Shown: positions 49,996-63,824, numbered from the stretch's first letter. The stretch: DNA of 64,000 nt from Zerene cesonia (GCF_012273895.1 NC_052120.1:2542001-2606000), one strand, 5' to 3'. Program-made: numbers and translations. The notes: generated from the sequence alone by a model not told the origin.

Positions 49996-50362
49996 AAAAA
50001 AGCGGTCAAGTGCGAGTAGGTCTCGCGACACTAAGTAGTTCCATACAAATAAGATCAAGATAGGTGACCAATTTTTAGCATTTATGACCTTTTCAAGCGT
50101 TACAAATAACTTAAAAAAAGGAGGAGAAAAGTAATTAATTCGATATTTTTGTGTTTGTTACTTCATAACTTTTTACTAGGTTATCCCAATTTTATGACAC
50201 TTTTTTATTGGATAGCTGGTACCTCGCATGTATTTTATTTACGACCTATCAATTTTCATAAAATATAGCGTGCTGACATATGGACAGACAGACAGACGGA
50301 TGAAAAGACATACAGACAGACACACAGCGTTTTTGTCTATTTACGTACGGCACCAAAAAAAA
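49996..50362 (+). repeat. Dispersed repeat with GACAGACA core
   Basis: AAGCGGTCAAGTGCGAGTAG at the left, GGACAGACAGACAGACGG in the interior and TACGTACGGCACC at the right. Other copies or pieces are at 28130-28330, 38701-39115, 42145-42712 and 56517-57165, the last three interrupted by SINE or R2 insertions. Confidence 0.65.
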
Positions 50363-52595
50363 AAAAATCAGTACCAATATGTACAAAAATATTTTTAATG
50401 ACGTTTTTTAGTAACAATTATTTATCGGTAATAAACCCCTCCCCCATATATATTCTAAAAATGTTGACTATGGAAAATCAGTTTATATAGTATCGATATA
50501 ATGAAGTTTCTCCAGTATTCTAGAACCGCCTTAATGATTGTTGATATTTTTTATGAGATCAAAGCAAAAAATTTAATTACGGCTTAAGGCATACTTGTTC
50601 AACTAAACCAGTTTAGAAATAATTCCGGATTACTTTAACAAAATTGAGAAAAGAACTTATTAGAGGAATAATAATATAAAAAAACATAACATAAAAAAGT
50701 AAAAATCTTTGCTTATAATAAGCGTATCTTTACACCACAGATAACATAATACTATACTACTTTAAACTATGTATTATGATGTAGTCTAATTAATCATAAT
50801 GTATTTACTGCTACGTAAGCAAGTGCATCTGTGTAAATACCAATTAATTCAACAATAATGGGGCATTAACAATGACTTATAAATTAGTTAAATGAGCGTT
50901 ATTAATGATGCAGCTTATGTTGATAATTTTACAAAGATTGTTCCTTCTTTTATATTAATATAGCGCATAAATAAATTTAATTATTTGAATTATTATTACA
51001 GGAAAAATAATACAGCAAATAAGTACTGTAAAATATAATCTATCAATCTTCTAATTATTAACAATAACTATCCACCACGGCTCCACCCGTGGTACATACT
51101 CGTAGTCTAGCCCGCCAACTAGCCTGTAGCATGTGGGGATCCATGTACCTACATTGGATATGTAGGTTCACTACGTGTAAGGTACATAGAAATAATTTTC
51201 GAAACCGTTTCAGTAGTTCGATTAGCGCGTTCAAAGAAAAATTAACTCTTCGACTTATATAATTTAATTTTAATATGTAGTTTATAATAAAAGTAATAAA
51301 ATATTATACATCTCTGATGTATTGCAATCATTTTGCTTTTTTATCATAGCTTTGTATACTCAAAAAAAAAACGAGCTGGGACTACCAACTGAAGTAAAAA
51401 CTTAGTAAACAGAATTATTTTATTGAAAAATTGAATATTTATACCAATAAATGGCGTGAAATAAGAACTACCGAAATATGTTGAACGAGACCTAAAACGA
51501 TATCACTTCAATTGTTAACAAATATCCATAAATGTAAATTGAAATGAACTTATAAACAATATGTTTGAATAAACAAACATTATTGAGAAAATAACTGATA
51601 TATTGTATAATTAAAACCTGCAATCTTTCACGGTTATCACAACAAAAAAATAAATCTTGCCGCAAATCAAAAGAATCTTAATTGTCGCTATCAAAGCAAA
51701 ACAACATTAACTTATTAAACAACTAATTCTTATAAATATTCATCAAAATATCCGGATTTTAAAAAGTTTTTATAGTGTTTCTTTATTTTTCTACTCAGCA
51801 AAAATCATTCGTGATAGATTTATCAAATCTTATCCTTACAATAAGAATTTACGTAATTAAATAATATTTTCTAGAAAACAATATCAATACATCTCATTCA
51901 AATTAAAATGTTTAGTATATCATTTAACAATTTGCAATTGAAATAATTTACATTTTATCAGTTAATATATGGATTTGTTTGATTTTTAAATTTATTAGTT
52001 TCTGAGTACGTAGAGTACAGAGTAATATATTAAAATCAAATATCATTATTTCGATAGCATATGGTTTAAAAGGTGTTACAGTATTATTGCTTAGTATAGG
52101 TCTACAGTCTGCAAATGTTAGGTCAAATTTTACCAAATCAATATTGTTATTGTGTATAAATGAGTAAATTAATTATTAGGTTATGTCTAAAATGAATATA
52201 TTGTTTCTGTCTAGTGCAAGGCGGATTTCAGGTTGGCGCATTTTATGCCTCGTAAATTTTGATTTCTTTCAAATAAACCTATTTCCAAAATATGTAGACA
52301 GGGTAAAGGAAAGACTGTTTTATGTTTTAAATAAAGCTTTTAGATTTAAGTGTGTGTTTATGTGTGAATTAATGTAGTAAAATTAATAAAATCGATATCA
52401 TTTCTTGTAAAATAACATTCCAATTAGTTGTTAATCACCACAGCCCAAACATAATTGTTATCAAGATTTTCATTATGAATTCATACTTTAATTAAGATCA
52501 AGTTAGAAAACTTGTTTATAATAAGTTCGAGTATTTATTATATAATTTGCAAAATATAAGTTTCGTATGATGAATTATTTATGACTTACTTGACT

Positions 52596-52658
52596 TAATG
52601 TCCTGTGGCCCCTATGTGGGGCAGAGGGCGTCCACAGTGCGCCGCCATCGTCTTCGAT
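52596..52658 (-). mobile_element. Repeat end at gap edge, possibly the second SINE family
   Basis: GTCCTGTGGCCCCTATGTGG with GGGCAGAGGGCGTCC resembles the 28634 element's end and runs straight into a gap. GC-rich compared with its flanks. Confidence 0.45.
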
Positions 52659-53658
52659 NNNNNNNNNNNNNNNNNNNNNNNNNNNNNNNNNNNNNNNNNN
52701 NNNNNNNNNNNNNNNNNNNNNNNNNNNNNNNNNNNNNNNNNNNNNNNNNNNNNNNNNNNNNNNNNNNNNNNNNNNNNNNNNNNNNNNNNNNNNNNNNNNN
52801 NNNNNNNNNNNNNNNNNNNNNNNNNNNNNNNNNNNNNNNNNNNNNNNNNNNNNNNNNNNNNNNNNNNNNNNNNNNNNNNNNNNNNNNNNNNNNNNNNNNN
52901 NNNNNNNNNNNNNNNNNNNNNNNNNNNNNNNNNNNNNNNNNNNNNNNNNNNNNNNNNNNNNNNNNNNNNNNNNNNNNNNNNNNNNNNNNNNNNNNNNNNN
53001 NNNNNNNNNNNNNNNNNNNNNNNNNNNNNNNNNNNNNNNNNNNNNNNNNNNNNNNNNNNNNNNNNNNNNNNNNNNNNNNNNNNNNNNNNNNNNNNNNNNN
53101 NNNNNNNNNNNNNNNNNNNNNNNNNNNNNNNNNNNNNNNNNNNNNNNNNNNNNNNNNNNNNNNNNNNNNNNNNNNNNNNNNNNNNNNNNNNNNNNNNNNN
53201 NNNNNNNNNNNNNNNNNNNNNNNNNNNNNNNNNNNNNNNNNNNNNNNNNNNNNNNNNNNNNNNNNNNNNNNNNNNNNNNNNNNNNNNNNNNNNNNNNNNN
53301 NNNNNNNNNNNNNNNNNNNNNNNNNNNNNNNNNNNNNNNNNNNNNNNNNNNNNNNNNNNNNNNNNNNNNNNNNNNNNNNNNNNNNNNNNNNNNNNNNNNN
53401 NNNNNNNNNNNNNNNNNNNNNNNNNNNNNNNNNNNNNNNNNNNNNNNNNNNNNNNNNNNNNNNNNNNNNNNNNNNNNNNNNNNNNNNNNNNNNNNNNNNN
53501 NNNNNNNNNNNNNNNNNNNNNNNNNNNNNNNNNNNNNNNNNNNNNNNNNNNNNNNNNNNNNNNNNNNNNNNNNNNNNNNNNNNNNNNNNNNNNNNNNNNN
53601 NNNNNNNNNNNNNNNNNNNNNNNNNNNNNNNNNNNNNNNNNNNNNNNNNNNNNNNNNN
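52659..53658. other. Assembly gap, 1000 N (gene B intron)
   Basis: Left edge is a GC-rich repeat end, right edge an R4-type end. Confidence 1.
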
Positions 53659-53739
53659 TGAAATAGCTCCCTATTTTAACTCTATGAAAGCGATATAGCC
53701 GAATTCCATGCGGGCGAAGCCGCGGGCGGAAAGCTAGTA

Positions 53740-53874
53740 TCCTATAAATCCTTCCCAGTCCTTCCTTTATCCCGTCATCAATCCATCCACTATACCTTAA
53801 AAGCGGGCAACGCATTTGCAGCGACCTTACCGGCTGGCAGACCACCAGCTCAATACCTGGTATTACATAAAAAA
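53740..53874 (+). mobile_element. R2-related fragment next to a gap
   Basis: TCCTTCCCAGTCCTTCC, AAGCGGGCAACGCATTTGC, ACCACCAGCTC and ATTACATAAAAAA occur in family order. It directly follows a CGCGGGCGG-type repeat end (53690-53738). Confidence 0.6.
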
Positions 53875-54254
53875 TACTATTTTGATAGAAGCCAGTAATT
53901 CTGTGATGATTTGTGAATCATTAGTAACAGATAATAACAGTATTCTGGAACGATAAAGAACTAATAGTAATATAAATTGAATTTACTATTTTTCTAGATT
54001 AATTAATCAACTCGATCATAAGGAACTGGGTCAAAGTCTACAATTATTTAATGTATAAGGCTAAATATTTATTCTCGAAGACCTTCTCATAATCAATATT
54101 TTATTTTATATAGTTTTTATTTTATTTTAACGATGGATATATTTGTTATTAAAAAAGCAAGACATAATTTTGTGCGAGTAAATTTTCCGCCTGCTGACAG
54201 ATCGTTTAACGTTTGATATATTTACTTAGATATTTTATAAGCTTCTTAATTTGC

Positions 54255-54460
54255 ATATCCTACTAATATTTTAAATGCGAAAGTTTGTAAGGATGTGTGT
54301 GTGTGTGTTGGTCTTTCACACAAAAACTGCTGAACCGATTGCAATGAAATTTGATACGTAGATAGCTGGACAACTGGAATAACATATAGGCAACTTCTTA
54401 TACCGATACTCCTTTGGGATACGGACTTACGCGGATGAAACCGCGGGGCGTAGCTAGTAT
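54255..54460. repeat. R4-type repeat, second subfamily, reverse orientation
   Basis: CCTACTAATATTTTAAATGC, AAACTGCTGAACCGATTGC, ACGTAGATAGCTGGACAACT and GAAACCGCGGGGCGTAGC. A GTGTGTGT run lies inside. Confidence 0.65.
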
Positions 54461-55969
54461 TTTAATATATGTCAAAATGTACATTATATAATCACACTTA
54501 AAAATAAAAAAAAATTGTCGCATTCCACCTTGTAATGAAATCCTGAGGCTCGTGCCTCTAACGGTAATTAACTGTAAACCACAACATAACACTAATTTTG
54601 ACCAATCTATTAACATAGATATTCAACGATTGTGATAAAAAGGGAAGCCTTGGCCTGTAAATATTGAATTTTCAATTTATTATAATAAATTCATTATTCA
54701 TTCTATAAGTAATTAATTCTTTAATTAATCGCATATAGAGTGAATACATTAAAAAAATAAATTCTTTGTGGTATAGATAATATCTCGTATTATGCGTTTC
54801 AAATCTCTTATAGTTAGATAATTAAGACTGCTAAGTACTAACTAAATATGACAGCAACCGATCGTACACGTAAATAAACAATATATCAACACAAATCAAA
54901 CAAATGCGTTATACCTTACATGTAAACAAAACAATCGATAACCAGGTAACGATATTTATCTTACGTGTATAATAAGTAGGTACTTATGAGTGTACCTACG
55001 ACGAAAAATACTATGGTGATAGCAATCATATTAAAGTATAGGATATCATATCATTTATGCCAAGCTATAGGTTTTATAAATAAACATAAGATGCGTCATA
55101 AGACTCCGCGCACCATACCTAGCGCTCCGCTCTGGTTTTGTCTGTGGTAGGTGAATAGCATAGCACTTACAGCAACAATGAAGAATTATTAAACCGATAC
55201 GGACTTGACAGACTTTTATTTTATCTCGGGTCAACTTGAGCGAAGCCGGGCGACATAATAAACACCTGATGGCTTCGGTCAACTCGTATAACTAACACTC
55301 AGTTTTTGGCATAGTTTAATGAGGATTTTGTCTACTATTACAGGAAACGTATACTTAATCTCAAAGAATATAGGTTATTCAATTTTGAAATTTTAAATTA
55401 ATCTCTAATTTTATTCAAATCTAAATTACTTACTTATTGGCTCGCTTGACTACTTAGTGGATTACGTTTACTAATAACATAAATCTAAACATTTTGTACA
55501 TTTATGTGTTCTATTATACCTCGCATCGATTTTATGCTAAGATTTTTGTTTGTTAAGATAGTTAGGAAGCTAGAGAGAGAGTAAAACATGTCAATTTGAA
55601 ACAATCCAAAATTTATTAGCGTTTTTTTGACCACGCGAGCAAAGATTCGAGCAACTACTAGTATACCATAATTTCAATTTATGTAGGTAGGTAGGAAAAA
55701 AGACTTCAACTATTGATATTTGTTAACAATTTAAAATATTATAATTTAATTACTCCATTTATCGTGTTGTATTATATAAAGGTGACTTAATTTTTATTTT
55801 TTTATAACGAGAATAGATTTTTAGCATTTGTTCGATAAAACAATATGCATAAATCTTTTATGATCCGCAATTATTATGTCAAAGATCAGTTGTATGTTAT
55901 GACTTCCCATTTTATGTTTCCATTTTTAATTTTAATTTCACTAAATTACAGTACGTATATATGATTTAT

Positions 55970-56127
55970 CTATACTTAATATTATAAAGCTGCAGAGTTT
56001 GTTTGTTTGAACGTACTAATCTCAGGAACTACGGGTCCGATTTGAACTTTTGGTGTTAGATAGTTGATTTATTGAAGGCTATCGGCTATATATGTACCAC
56101 GGGCGAAGCCGGGGCGGACCGCTAGTC
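55970..56127. repeat. R4-type repeat, reverse orientation
   Basis: TTTGTTTGTTTGAACG, ATCTCAGGAACTACGGGTCC, GTACCACGGGCGAAGCCGGG and CGGACCGCTAGT. Confidence 0.65.
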
Positions 56128-56274
56128 TGGTATAATGTTTCTACATCATGAGATCAAAATCCTTTTGATGCGGTCTTCAATTTGCTACTTATAATAAACG
56201 GATTAAACATACATAAACTACTGTTATATATTATTATAAATACGTACTGTTTTGCTCGAATAGATAGATCTTCA

Positions 56275-56500
56275 TATATATAAAACTAACTTCGCCCCGC
56301 GGTTTCACCCGCGTAAATCTGTATCCCGTAGGAATATCGGGATAAAATTTGCCTATATGTTATTCCAGTTATCCAGCTGTCTACGTACGAAATTTCATTG
56401 CAATCGGTTTGGTAGTTTTTGCGTGAAAGCGCAACAAACACACACACATCCTTACAAACTTTCGCATTTACAATGTTAGTAGGATTAGTAGGATAGTAGG
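56275..56500. repeat. R4-type repeat, second subfamily
   Basis: GCCCCGCGGTTTCACCCGCG, TCCAGCTGTCTACGTACG, TTTTTGCGTGAAAGCGCAAC, TTTCGCATTTACAATGTTAG. The same subfamily occurs in reverse at 54255-54460 and truncated at 59205-59335. Confidence 0.65.
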
Positions 56501-56874
56501 ACAATCACTGGGATGAAAGGAATCGGTCAAGTGCGACTTGTATTCGCGACACACACTAAGGGTCCGTACACATAAAGAACAACTATATAATTGTTTTTTT
56601 TTATTATTATCAGAACAAAAAATTGAATTAACAAGTTAAATGTTGTGTAGCAACTAAGGAAAAACCACAAGGTTTAAAGTAATGTGCGTATACCAGTAAA
56701 TTTACAATAGTACAATTCCGGTTATAACTGTACAATTAAGTAGGTAAGTAGTTTAAACATACCAAAACAATACATTCAAATATTTATCCATATCCATATA
56801 CAATGACTATAGTATGTTTAAGTAGAAATGCTTAAGTTTACGTTTTAAATTAAATTTAATTATTCACTTAGCCA

Positions 56875-57102
56875 CTTTATGGGAGGTTGAGCTCCTGCAA
56901 ATGCGTTGCCCTCTTTGGAGTAAATGATAAAAGATTGAAGATGGGGGTAAAGGAATGAAAAGGGAAGGGTTAGGAAAAGGTTGTACGCCACCGGATCCTC
57001 CATTCACCGAACGAAACACAGTAGCATGATACTTATGTGCGTCGTTGTTCTGTAGTATCTTCTCAATCCGAGCTGAAGTATGCTCGACTTCTTCGCTAAA
57101 AA
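56875..57102 (-). mobile_element. R2 repeat nested in a GACAGACA-type repeat
   Basis: Purine-rich centre (GGGGGTAAAGGAATGAAAAG), CACCGAACGAAACACAGTAG and GAGCTGAAGTATGCTCGAC follow the R2 order. The host repeat's left end is at 56517-56582 and its right end at about 57112-57165. Confidence 0.6.
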
Positions 57103-57180
57103 GATTGATAGTAGAACGGACTGACAGACAGTCAGCTAAGTCTTAGTAATAGGGTCGTTTAATCTTTACAATAAAAGCAG

Positions 57181-57358
57181 CGAGACCGCGCGAGTGTGCA
57201 GGAAATAAATCGATTTTTCAATTTATCTGCAGATGTGGATAACATCCCCACTGCTTAAAACGGTGAAGGAAAACATCGTATATCATATGGCCTAAACCCT
57301 CATTGAAAGCCTGTGTCCCAGCACTGGGAACATATGGGCTGATGATGATGATGATGAC
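57181..57358 (+). mobile_element. 5'-truncated copy of the (GAT)n SINE
   Basis: It matches the body of the SINE at 58168 (GTGCAGGAAATAAAT, CAATTTATCTGC, GGTGAAGGAAAACATCGT), has an internal deletion, and ends GATGATGATGATGATGA. Confidence 0.75.
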
Positions 57359-57418
57359 GACTCTTTACAATACTTAGTTGACAACGAGTTTACTGCGGTC
57401 GAATTCTAATCCTATAGA

Positions 57419-57506
57419 AATAGCTTTAAAGTAATATATTACTTTAAAGCTATTATTGCTATAGAAATAGCTTTAAAGTAATATATTACTTTAAAGCTAT
57501 TTCTAT
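57419..57506. repeat. Two tandem perfect palindromes (36 bp and 46 bp)
   Basis: 57419-57454 is a perfect 36-bp palindrome and 57461-57506 a perfect 46-bp one, separated by 6 bases. All four arms share the same 18-mer ending in TTTAAAGTAATA. The left unit is preceded by CTATAG, as is the second. Confidence 0.9.
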
Positions 57507-58167
57507 CATTACACTAATATAATAAACGTGTTTGTTTGCATGCATTTGGTATACAGAAGAGTTGACTTAGGTGATAGGATACTTTTTATCCCGATTAAAT
57601 GCTCCTGGGATAAAACAGGAATCTGGATATCCGGGCGGAGCCGGGACGAGCGTCTAGTAGGCTATAAATCATTCTTATCCTAATTAGTTCAATTAATTCT
57701 GCAACTCTGTTCATTAAAAAGCACAATTGTTATTTGTTTATCAACCATCAAATTAAGTTGTTATCACAGTATATGTATAGGAAAAGAATCGGCTAACAAT
57801 GCTTCTTTTTTGCCTATAGATAAATAATTTCCAATAATTGAACGTCCTTTAATAATTATAGCATTCACAGTTAAGTAATTATTGCATTAATCGCTTCGTG
57901 TTGAATAGTTAATGATCGCCGCCTGTTAATGTTGAATAATTTATCCCCGCGATTGTATTATATATTAGCGATATCCGATACTATAAACGGCGAAATGTAT
58001 CATTATACCATAAACGTATAGTTTAATATGTAACAAAATTGTCATCCGATTTAAAAATTTCCTCGTAGTAAATAAATGGCGTCCTGATATAGCACTTTTA
58101 GAGCCAAACGATCGTAGACATTTCCTGTGTATTTCCTATGTATCACACATGTATGCAAAACACAAAG

Positions 58168-58470
58168 CAGTGGTGGCTCAGTGGTGAGGACCTCGGACTT
58201 CAAAATCGATAAGTCGGGGTTTGAGACCAAGCGAACGTGCAGGAAATAAATTGATTTTTCAATTTATCTGCGCAAGTGGATCACATCACCGCTGCTCGAA
58301 GTGGTGAAGGAAAACATCGTGAAACCGGCATGTCTGAGAATCAAAAGTTCGACGACATCGTGAAATCTGCCAGCCCGCACTTGGCCAGCGTGGTGGATTA
58401 TGGCCTGAACCCATATAGGAGGCCTGGGTCCCAGCAGTGCCAACATATATGGGCTAATGATGATGATGAT
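58168..58470 (+). mobile_element. Near full-length tRNA-headed SINE ending in (GAT)n
   Basis: A tRNA-like head has box A TGGCTCAGTGG (58174-58184) and box B GGTTTGAGACC (58218-58228), followed by an unrelated body and a TGATGATGATGAT tail. This is the reference copy for at least eight fragments in the window. Such tRNA-derived SINEs are common in butterflies. I do not assign a family name. Confidence 0.8.
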
Positions 58471-59611
58471 ATGTACTATGAATATATACGATATATCTAT
58501 ATACTATGTATATATTAATGTTTAAACTAGCTGTGCCTCGAGGTTTCACTCGCGGGCAAAGGACGGCATATCTATATGTCACGTTACACGTCACGTTATT
58601 CTGGAATATAAGCTACACCAATCTGGAATATATACTACAGCAATTATCATCAAAATCCGTTCAGTGATTAACGCATGAAAGAGAAACTAACAAGCCCATA
58701 TCCATAGCAATCGCGTTTCATACAGAGTTTCATTATATATTTTTTTATATTTTTAAAATAATCTATGAGGTTATGCTATGTTGTTAACCTCCTAAAGGCT
58801 ACCTTGAACCAAGTCATGGTAAAACATGCGCCGCTCACATTAATATTATGAATATTGATACAATATTAAATATTATTGAAACCGGTTTTATGATTTGTTG
58901 GTTGTAAACCAGATAGAGTAGATATATGTTGCAAATTATATTTTAATTCTGTTCCGGAAAAAATTTCTTCCGTGAAAAAAAAATCGTATTAAATCTAAAA
59001 AGAATGTCACTAAGTGTTTGGATAATTAAACCAATTTATTATTAATTATTGAGTCGATATAATGAAATAATGTGATGCCTAATTGTAATGGAAGTTATGT
59101 AGGAAACCTCGATTGTTTTATAGGAAATGTATGCTATTCTTTCAAAATTTTTATTTTTATCTTATCAAATATATAAAGAATGCATGACTTTACTAATACT
59201 AGCTGCACCCCGCGAATTCACCCGCCTAAGTCCGTAACCCGTAGGAATATTGGATTAAAAAGTTACATATGTGTTATTAAAGTTGTCCAGCTATCTACGT
59301 AAATTTCATTGCAATCGTTTTGCGTGAAAGAGGATTTTTATCTTGGAAAGGATATTAGTATTCCAACTTACATGGCTTTTAACAAAATATGATTTTATTT
59401 GTAAAAATGAAACAATATTATTTGAAACTCACTACATTACTACACAATACACTATCATTAAAATGCTTGGAATACATATGTAGTTCCCAAATCAACAGCA
59501 GGCCAGTTCATAACAGCGAATGAATTCAAATTTTATTTTATTTTATACATAAGCTTTTTTGCAAAGTTTACAAGAATACAAAAGTTTTTAAGCGTGAGTT
59601 TGGAGACCCAT

Positions 59612-59830
59612 ATGCTTTTCCTTACCCTTCCCAGTCCTTAACTTTATTCTTCTCGTCAATCCTTTCTAAATTCCTTTCCACTTTGAAGTCGGCGAAATCC
59701 ATCGGCGAATCCATTTGGAATGTCGTAAGGTCTGCAATCGACCTTACGCCTCTCCTAATTTTCATGGGCGGTGGTAGCACTTACCATCAGGCGACCCTCC
59801 AGCTATATTGCCGACAATGACATAAAAAAA
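59612..59830 (+). mobile_element. R2-related repeat, nearly complete
   Basis: CCCTTCCCAGTCCTTAAC, GGAATGTCGTAAGGTC, CATGGGCGGTGGTAGCACTT and CAATGACATAAAAAAAAA. Confidence 0.65.
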
Positions 59831-62824
59831 AAGTTTGCTCCTTTGCCTATAACGGTTTGTTATATTATTCAACCGTTTCGTCACAGTTTCCTTAGACATT
59901 CTAAGACAACTACGGCGTAGTTTTGGCGAAGTTAGACTCATCTAATGTTAAAAAGCTGTTATCTGTAATGTATATATAAAATAAAATAATAAGCGTAAAT
60001 TATTTATTTTGCTGTCATTGGGATGGAATTATTGATAAACAAATAGAACTTTATTTTCATTTTCTGTTTTGATAAGAATCGACCCATCGATCTGCAACTA
60101 ATAAGAATACCTAGATATATACTATGTATTTCTTCGCAATAGCATTCTACATGTTTTTATTTCTTGGGTCGTTGTCATAAGGTATAAGATTTGTAAAATT
60201 CCATATTTAAAACTTGATAGTTTTAAATTTAAGTTCGAATCAATTCCAAAAAAATATATTTTGGATCGATTTAATTAACACGGGGACAATAGACGACTAG
60301 CAAGCAGCTTCTCCAGCCTTCTTTGAACAAAGCAAGAAGTAATGAAAACATACAGGTTATATCTTACCCCGTTACGTTTTTTACATAGATGAAAATACAC
60401 AAACACGGAACGCCATTTTATTCTTTGCCTTTCACATTTGTGTCTGTATTTATGAAAAATATAAAATCCAAGTTCATTCACCTTGAACAAGACCATGTGC
60501 CATGACTTTGTACGTGTTATGAACTGTTACTTTTATAAGGACCGGATCTGATATATCTCAGCAATAATGTAATTATTTTGGGAGGTCAAAAACCTTAAAA
60601 TAAAATACACCAAGGAGCAAACGAATGTCACCAATGCAAATAAGAAATATAATTTAATAAAAAGTTGATGGAAAATAAATAAAAGACAAATTACAACAAT
60701 AAACACATAGAAATAACACAATAGTAAAACCTGGGATGGGACAAAAAATAGGAAGTAGCAGTGGTAGATAGCGTTTATTCAACTATGCTTACATGGCGTT
60801 GACAATTTGATTATAATTTCCTCATTTACGTATGGTATAGTCAGTTTACAAGCGCCTCACAGTCCTATGTTTACCGCGAAAACATACAACAATTATGCCT
60901 GCGATATTATATGCTATACTGCTACTATGCCAGTCACTTACTTTCGCACGAATACGCAATAAGTGTGGATCGACACATTCAAATGTTTTTCCTCCATGAG
61001 CGCAAACATTCGGATATTCTACGAATGTTTGCAGGCAAGCGAATAAACCGGTTCAAATGCGTAACATTTTTGAAAATAAAAATTCCTTTCTTGTGCTAGG
61101 TATCTCATAATATGTCAAATGAAACAACCTCATAATATATTCAATGACATCAATTTATAGTTTTTATGATTTATAAATTTTTGTTATTTGGAATGCTGGA
61201 AAATCTTATATTTGTATTTTTAATGCGTATCACATGAGAATCCGGTCAGTTTATATTATACAAAATAATGTCTACAAAAACTTCGCTCCTTGCAATACAG
61301 ACTTCGCGACATCTCTAAGGATGGTGATTATAAAAAAAAAAAAATAGTTGAAGTTTTGAGGTTTTAATGGAAACAATTTTAAAGTTTACAAGTTTTATCT
61401 AAGGTACGTTGTTTCCCAATTTATAATGAAACTTAATTTTTTACCTTTGGCACTAAATAGCTTTTGTAGCACCCATGGAAAATGTTGGATTTTTTTTATT
61501 TCTAATTGTAAATCAAACGTATTCACCACAATATGGTTCCCCAGCAATTTTTTTTATACTAAGCCATATAAATGGGTAAATAGCGCATTCCTTATCGCAC
61601 TTGACCGCATGTCTGGCGGCCACGGGTTCAATTATTGTGTGGTTTTTATGATTGTTATGTCGAAAATAGCGTGATAACTGACTTTCTTGCGTAATTACTT
61701 CTTCTTACGGAAATAGATTTCGGTATAACAATCTGCATACAAAACGGCCTTTAATTTATAAATGACTGCAAAATATTGATAAAAGTCTCATTTTAACTGA
61801 AAGATCAAAGAGTAGTAAAAAATAATTGTCGCAGCACGATTGTCACTTATTTAAATAAAGGGCCACTAAACAAACAAAATACAGCCATGGTATACCTCAG
61901 CACGTAATAGTATTATGTTCCGTGCTCGTCTTTTTTTATTACATGACGACTACAGATTTTTTCAAAAAATTCCAATAATATTTGGATAACTGGATATAAA
62001 AAATGACCTTTAACCTCGGGAAATTGACCAGGCATTTAGTTTTAACCTCCATAAATTAAGAAAATTGATTAAACGAGTTTTAACCATGAATTACAATGCG
62101 TAGCTTTTTATTTCTTGCTATTAACTTGCAAGTTGCAATGTATTAGTCATATAAACATCATAATATTCGCACCTATCAAATATCAAACTGGCCTTTAATC
62201 ATCATCAATATACCAACACCATTAGATACTTTATATAAAAAGTTCAATCTGTTATCAAACATTAACATATTTTATTCAAAATTCACAACTCTAACACTAC
62301 CTATGTCCTGCAATATTTATGTTCTCCTCTGTACCATACGTAATACCATATTTAAAAATGCTCACATTTTTCTTTATTATAAACAAATAATATAAGATAA
62401 ATACTGCAAGGATTTCCTTCAAACACTAAATGATAGAAGGGCGGAAATCCAAACTTATGGAGACCTAACATCTAGATTATAGACTACGATAAGCACGATG
62501 AGATGTAGAATCAAGATAAAAATGAGTTTCACAATTCACGAAAATGTATTTTTTATTGAACTAAAGATGTGATTTCAATTTTTTTTTTTTGTTCATTAAC
62601 TTATTCATATATCTTTTTTTTTCTGTGTATGAAAGACACTCAGCTGCTTCCAGGAAATATAAAAAAAAAATTAATGGTCTATAAGAAATTAAAGTTTAAG
62701 AACGTATACAGTTAGGAAAGTTTCACGTTCCACGTATCATAACGGAGCGGATGCTTTCTCGAACCATGACCTTCTGTACCTATCTTTTCGACTCCGTCTT
62801 CCTAAAAGTAAGCATAAAGTCCTG

Positions 62825-63824
62825 NNNNNNNNNNNNNNNNNNNNNNNNNNNNNNNNNNNNNNNNNNNNNNNNNNNNNNNNNNNNNNNNNNNNNNNNNNNN
62901 NNNNNNNNNNNNNNNNNNNNNNNNNNNNNNNNNNNNNNNNNNNNNNNNNNNNNNNNNNNNNNNNNNNNNNNNNNNNNNNNNNNNNNNNNNNNNNNNNNNN
63001 NNNNNNNNNNNNNNNNNNNNNNNNNNNNNNNNNNNNNNNNNNNNNNNNNNNNNNNNNNNNNNNNNNNNNNNNNNNNNNNNNNNNNNNNNNNNNNNNNNNN
63101 NNNNNNNNNNNNNNNNNNNNNNNNNNNNNNNNNNNNNNNNNNNNNNNNNNNNNNNNNNNNNNNNNNNNNNNNNNNNNNNNNNNNNNNNNNNNNNNNNNNN
63201 NNNNNNNNNNNNNNNNNNNNNNNNNNNNNNNNNNNNNNNNNNNNNNNNNNNNNNNNNNNNNNNNNNNNNNNNNNNNNNNNNNNNNNNNNNNNNNNNNNNN
63301 NNNNNNNNNNNNNNNNNNNNNNNNNNNNNNNNNNNNNNNNNNNNNNNNNNNNNNNNNNNNNNNNNNNNNNNNNNNNNNNNNNNNNNNNNNNNNNNNNNNN
63401 NNNNNNNNNNNNNNNNNNNNNNNNNNNNNNNNNNNNNNNNNNNNNNNNNNNNNNNNNNNNNNNNNNNNNNNNNNNNNNNNNNNNNNNNNNNNNNNNNNNN
63501 NNNNNNNNNNNNNNNNNNNNNNNNNNNNNNNNNNNNNNNNNNNNNNNNNNNNNNNNNNNNNNNNNNNNNNNNNNNNNNNNNNNNNNNNNNNNNNNNNNNN
63601 NNNNNNNNNNNNNNNNNNNNNNNNNNNNNNNNNNNNNNNNNNNNNNNNNNNNNNNNNNNNNNNNNNNNNNNNNNNNNNNNNNNNNNNNNNNNNNNNNNNN
63701 NNNNNNNNNNNNNNNNNNNNNNNNNNNNNNNNNNNNNNNNNNNNNNNNNNNNNNNNNNNNNNNNNNNNNNNNNNNNNNNNNNNNNNNNNNNNNNNNNNNN
63801 NNNNNNNNNNNNNNNNNNNNNNNN
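62825..63824. other. Assembly gap, 1000 N (gene B intron)
   Basis: The right edge is a LINE-like tail with a pentamer run. Confidence 1.

Noticed and set aside
58168..58470. tRNA gene
   Set aside because: Boxes A and B are tRNA-like but the sequence continues into a SINE body shared by many copies and ending in (GAT)n.
61570..61640. tRNA-like GCGGCCACGGGTTCAATTA
   Set aside because: The cloverleaf cannot be completed and the 3' half is absent; at most a tRNA-derived SINE relic.
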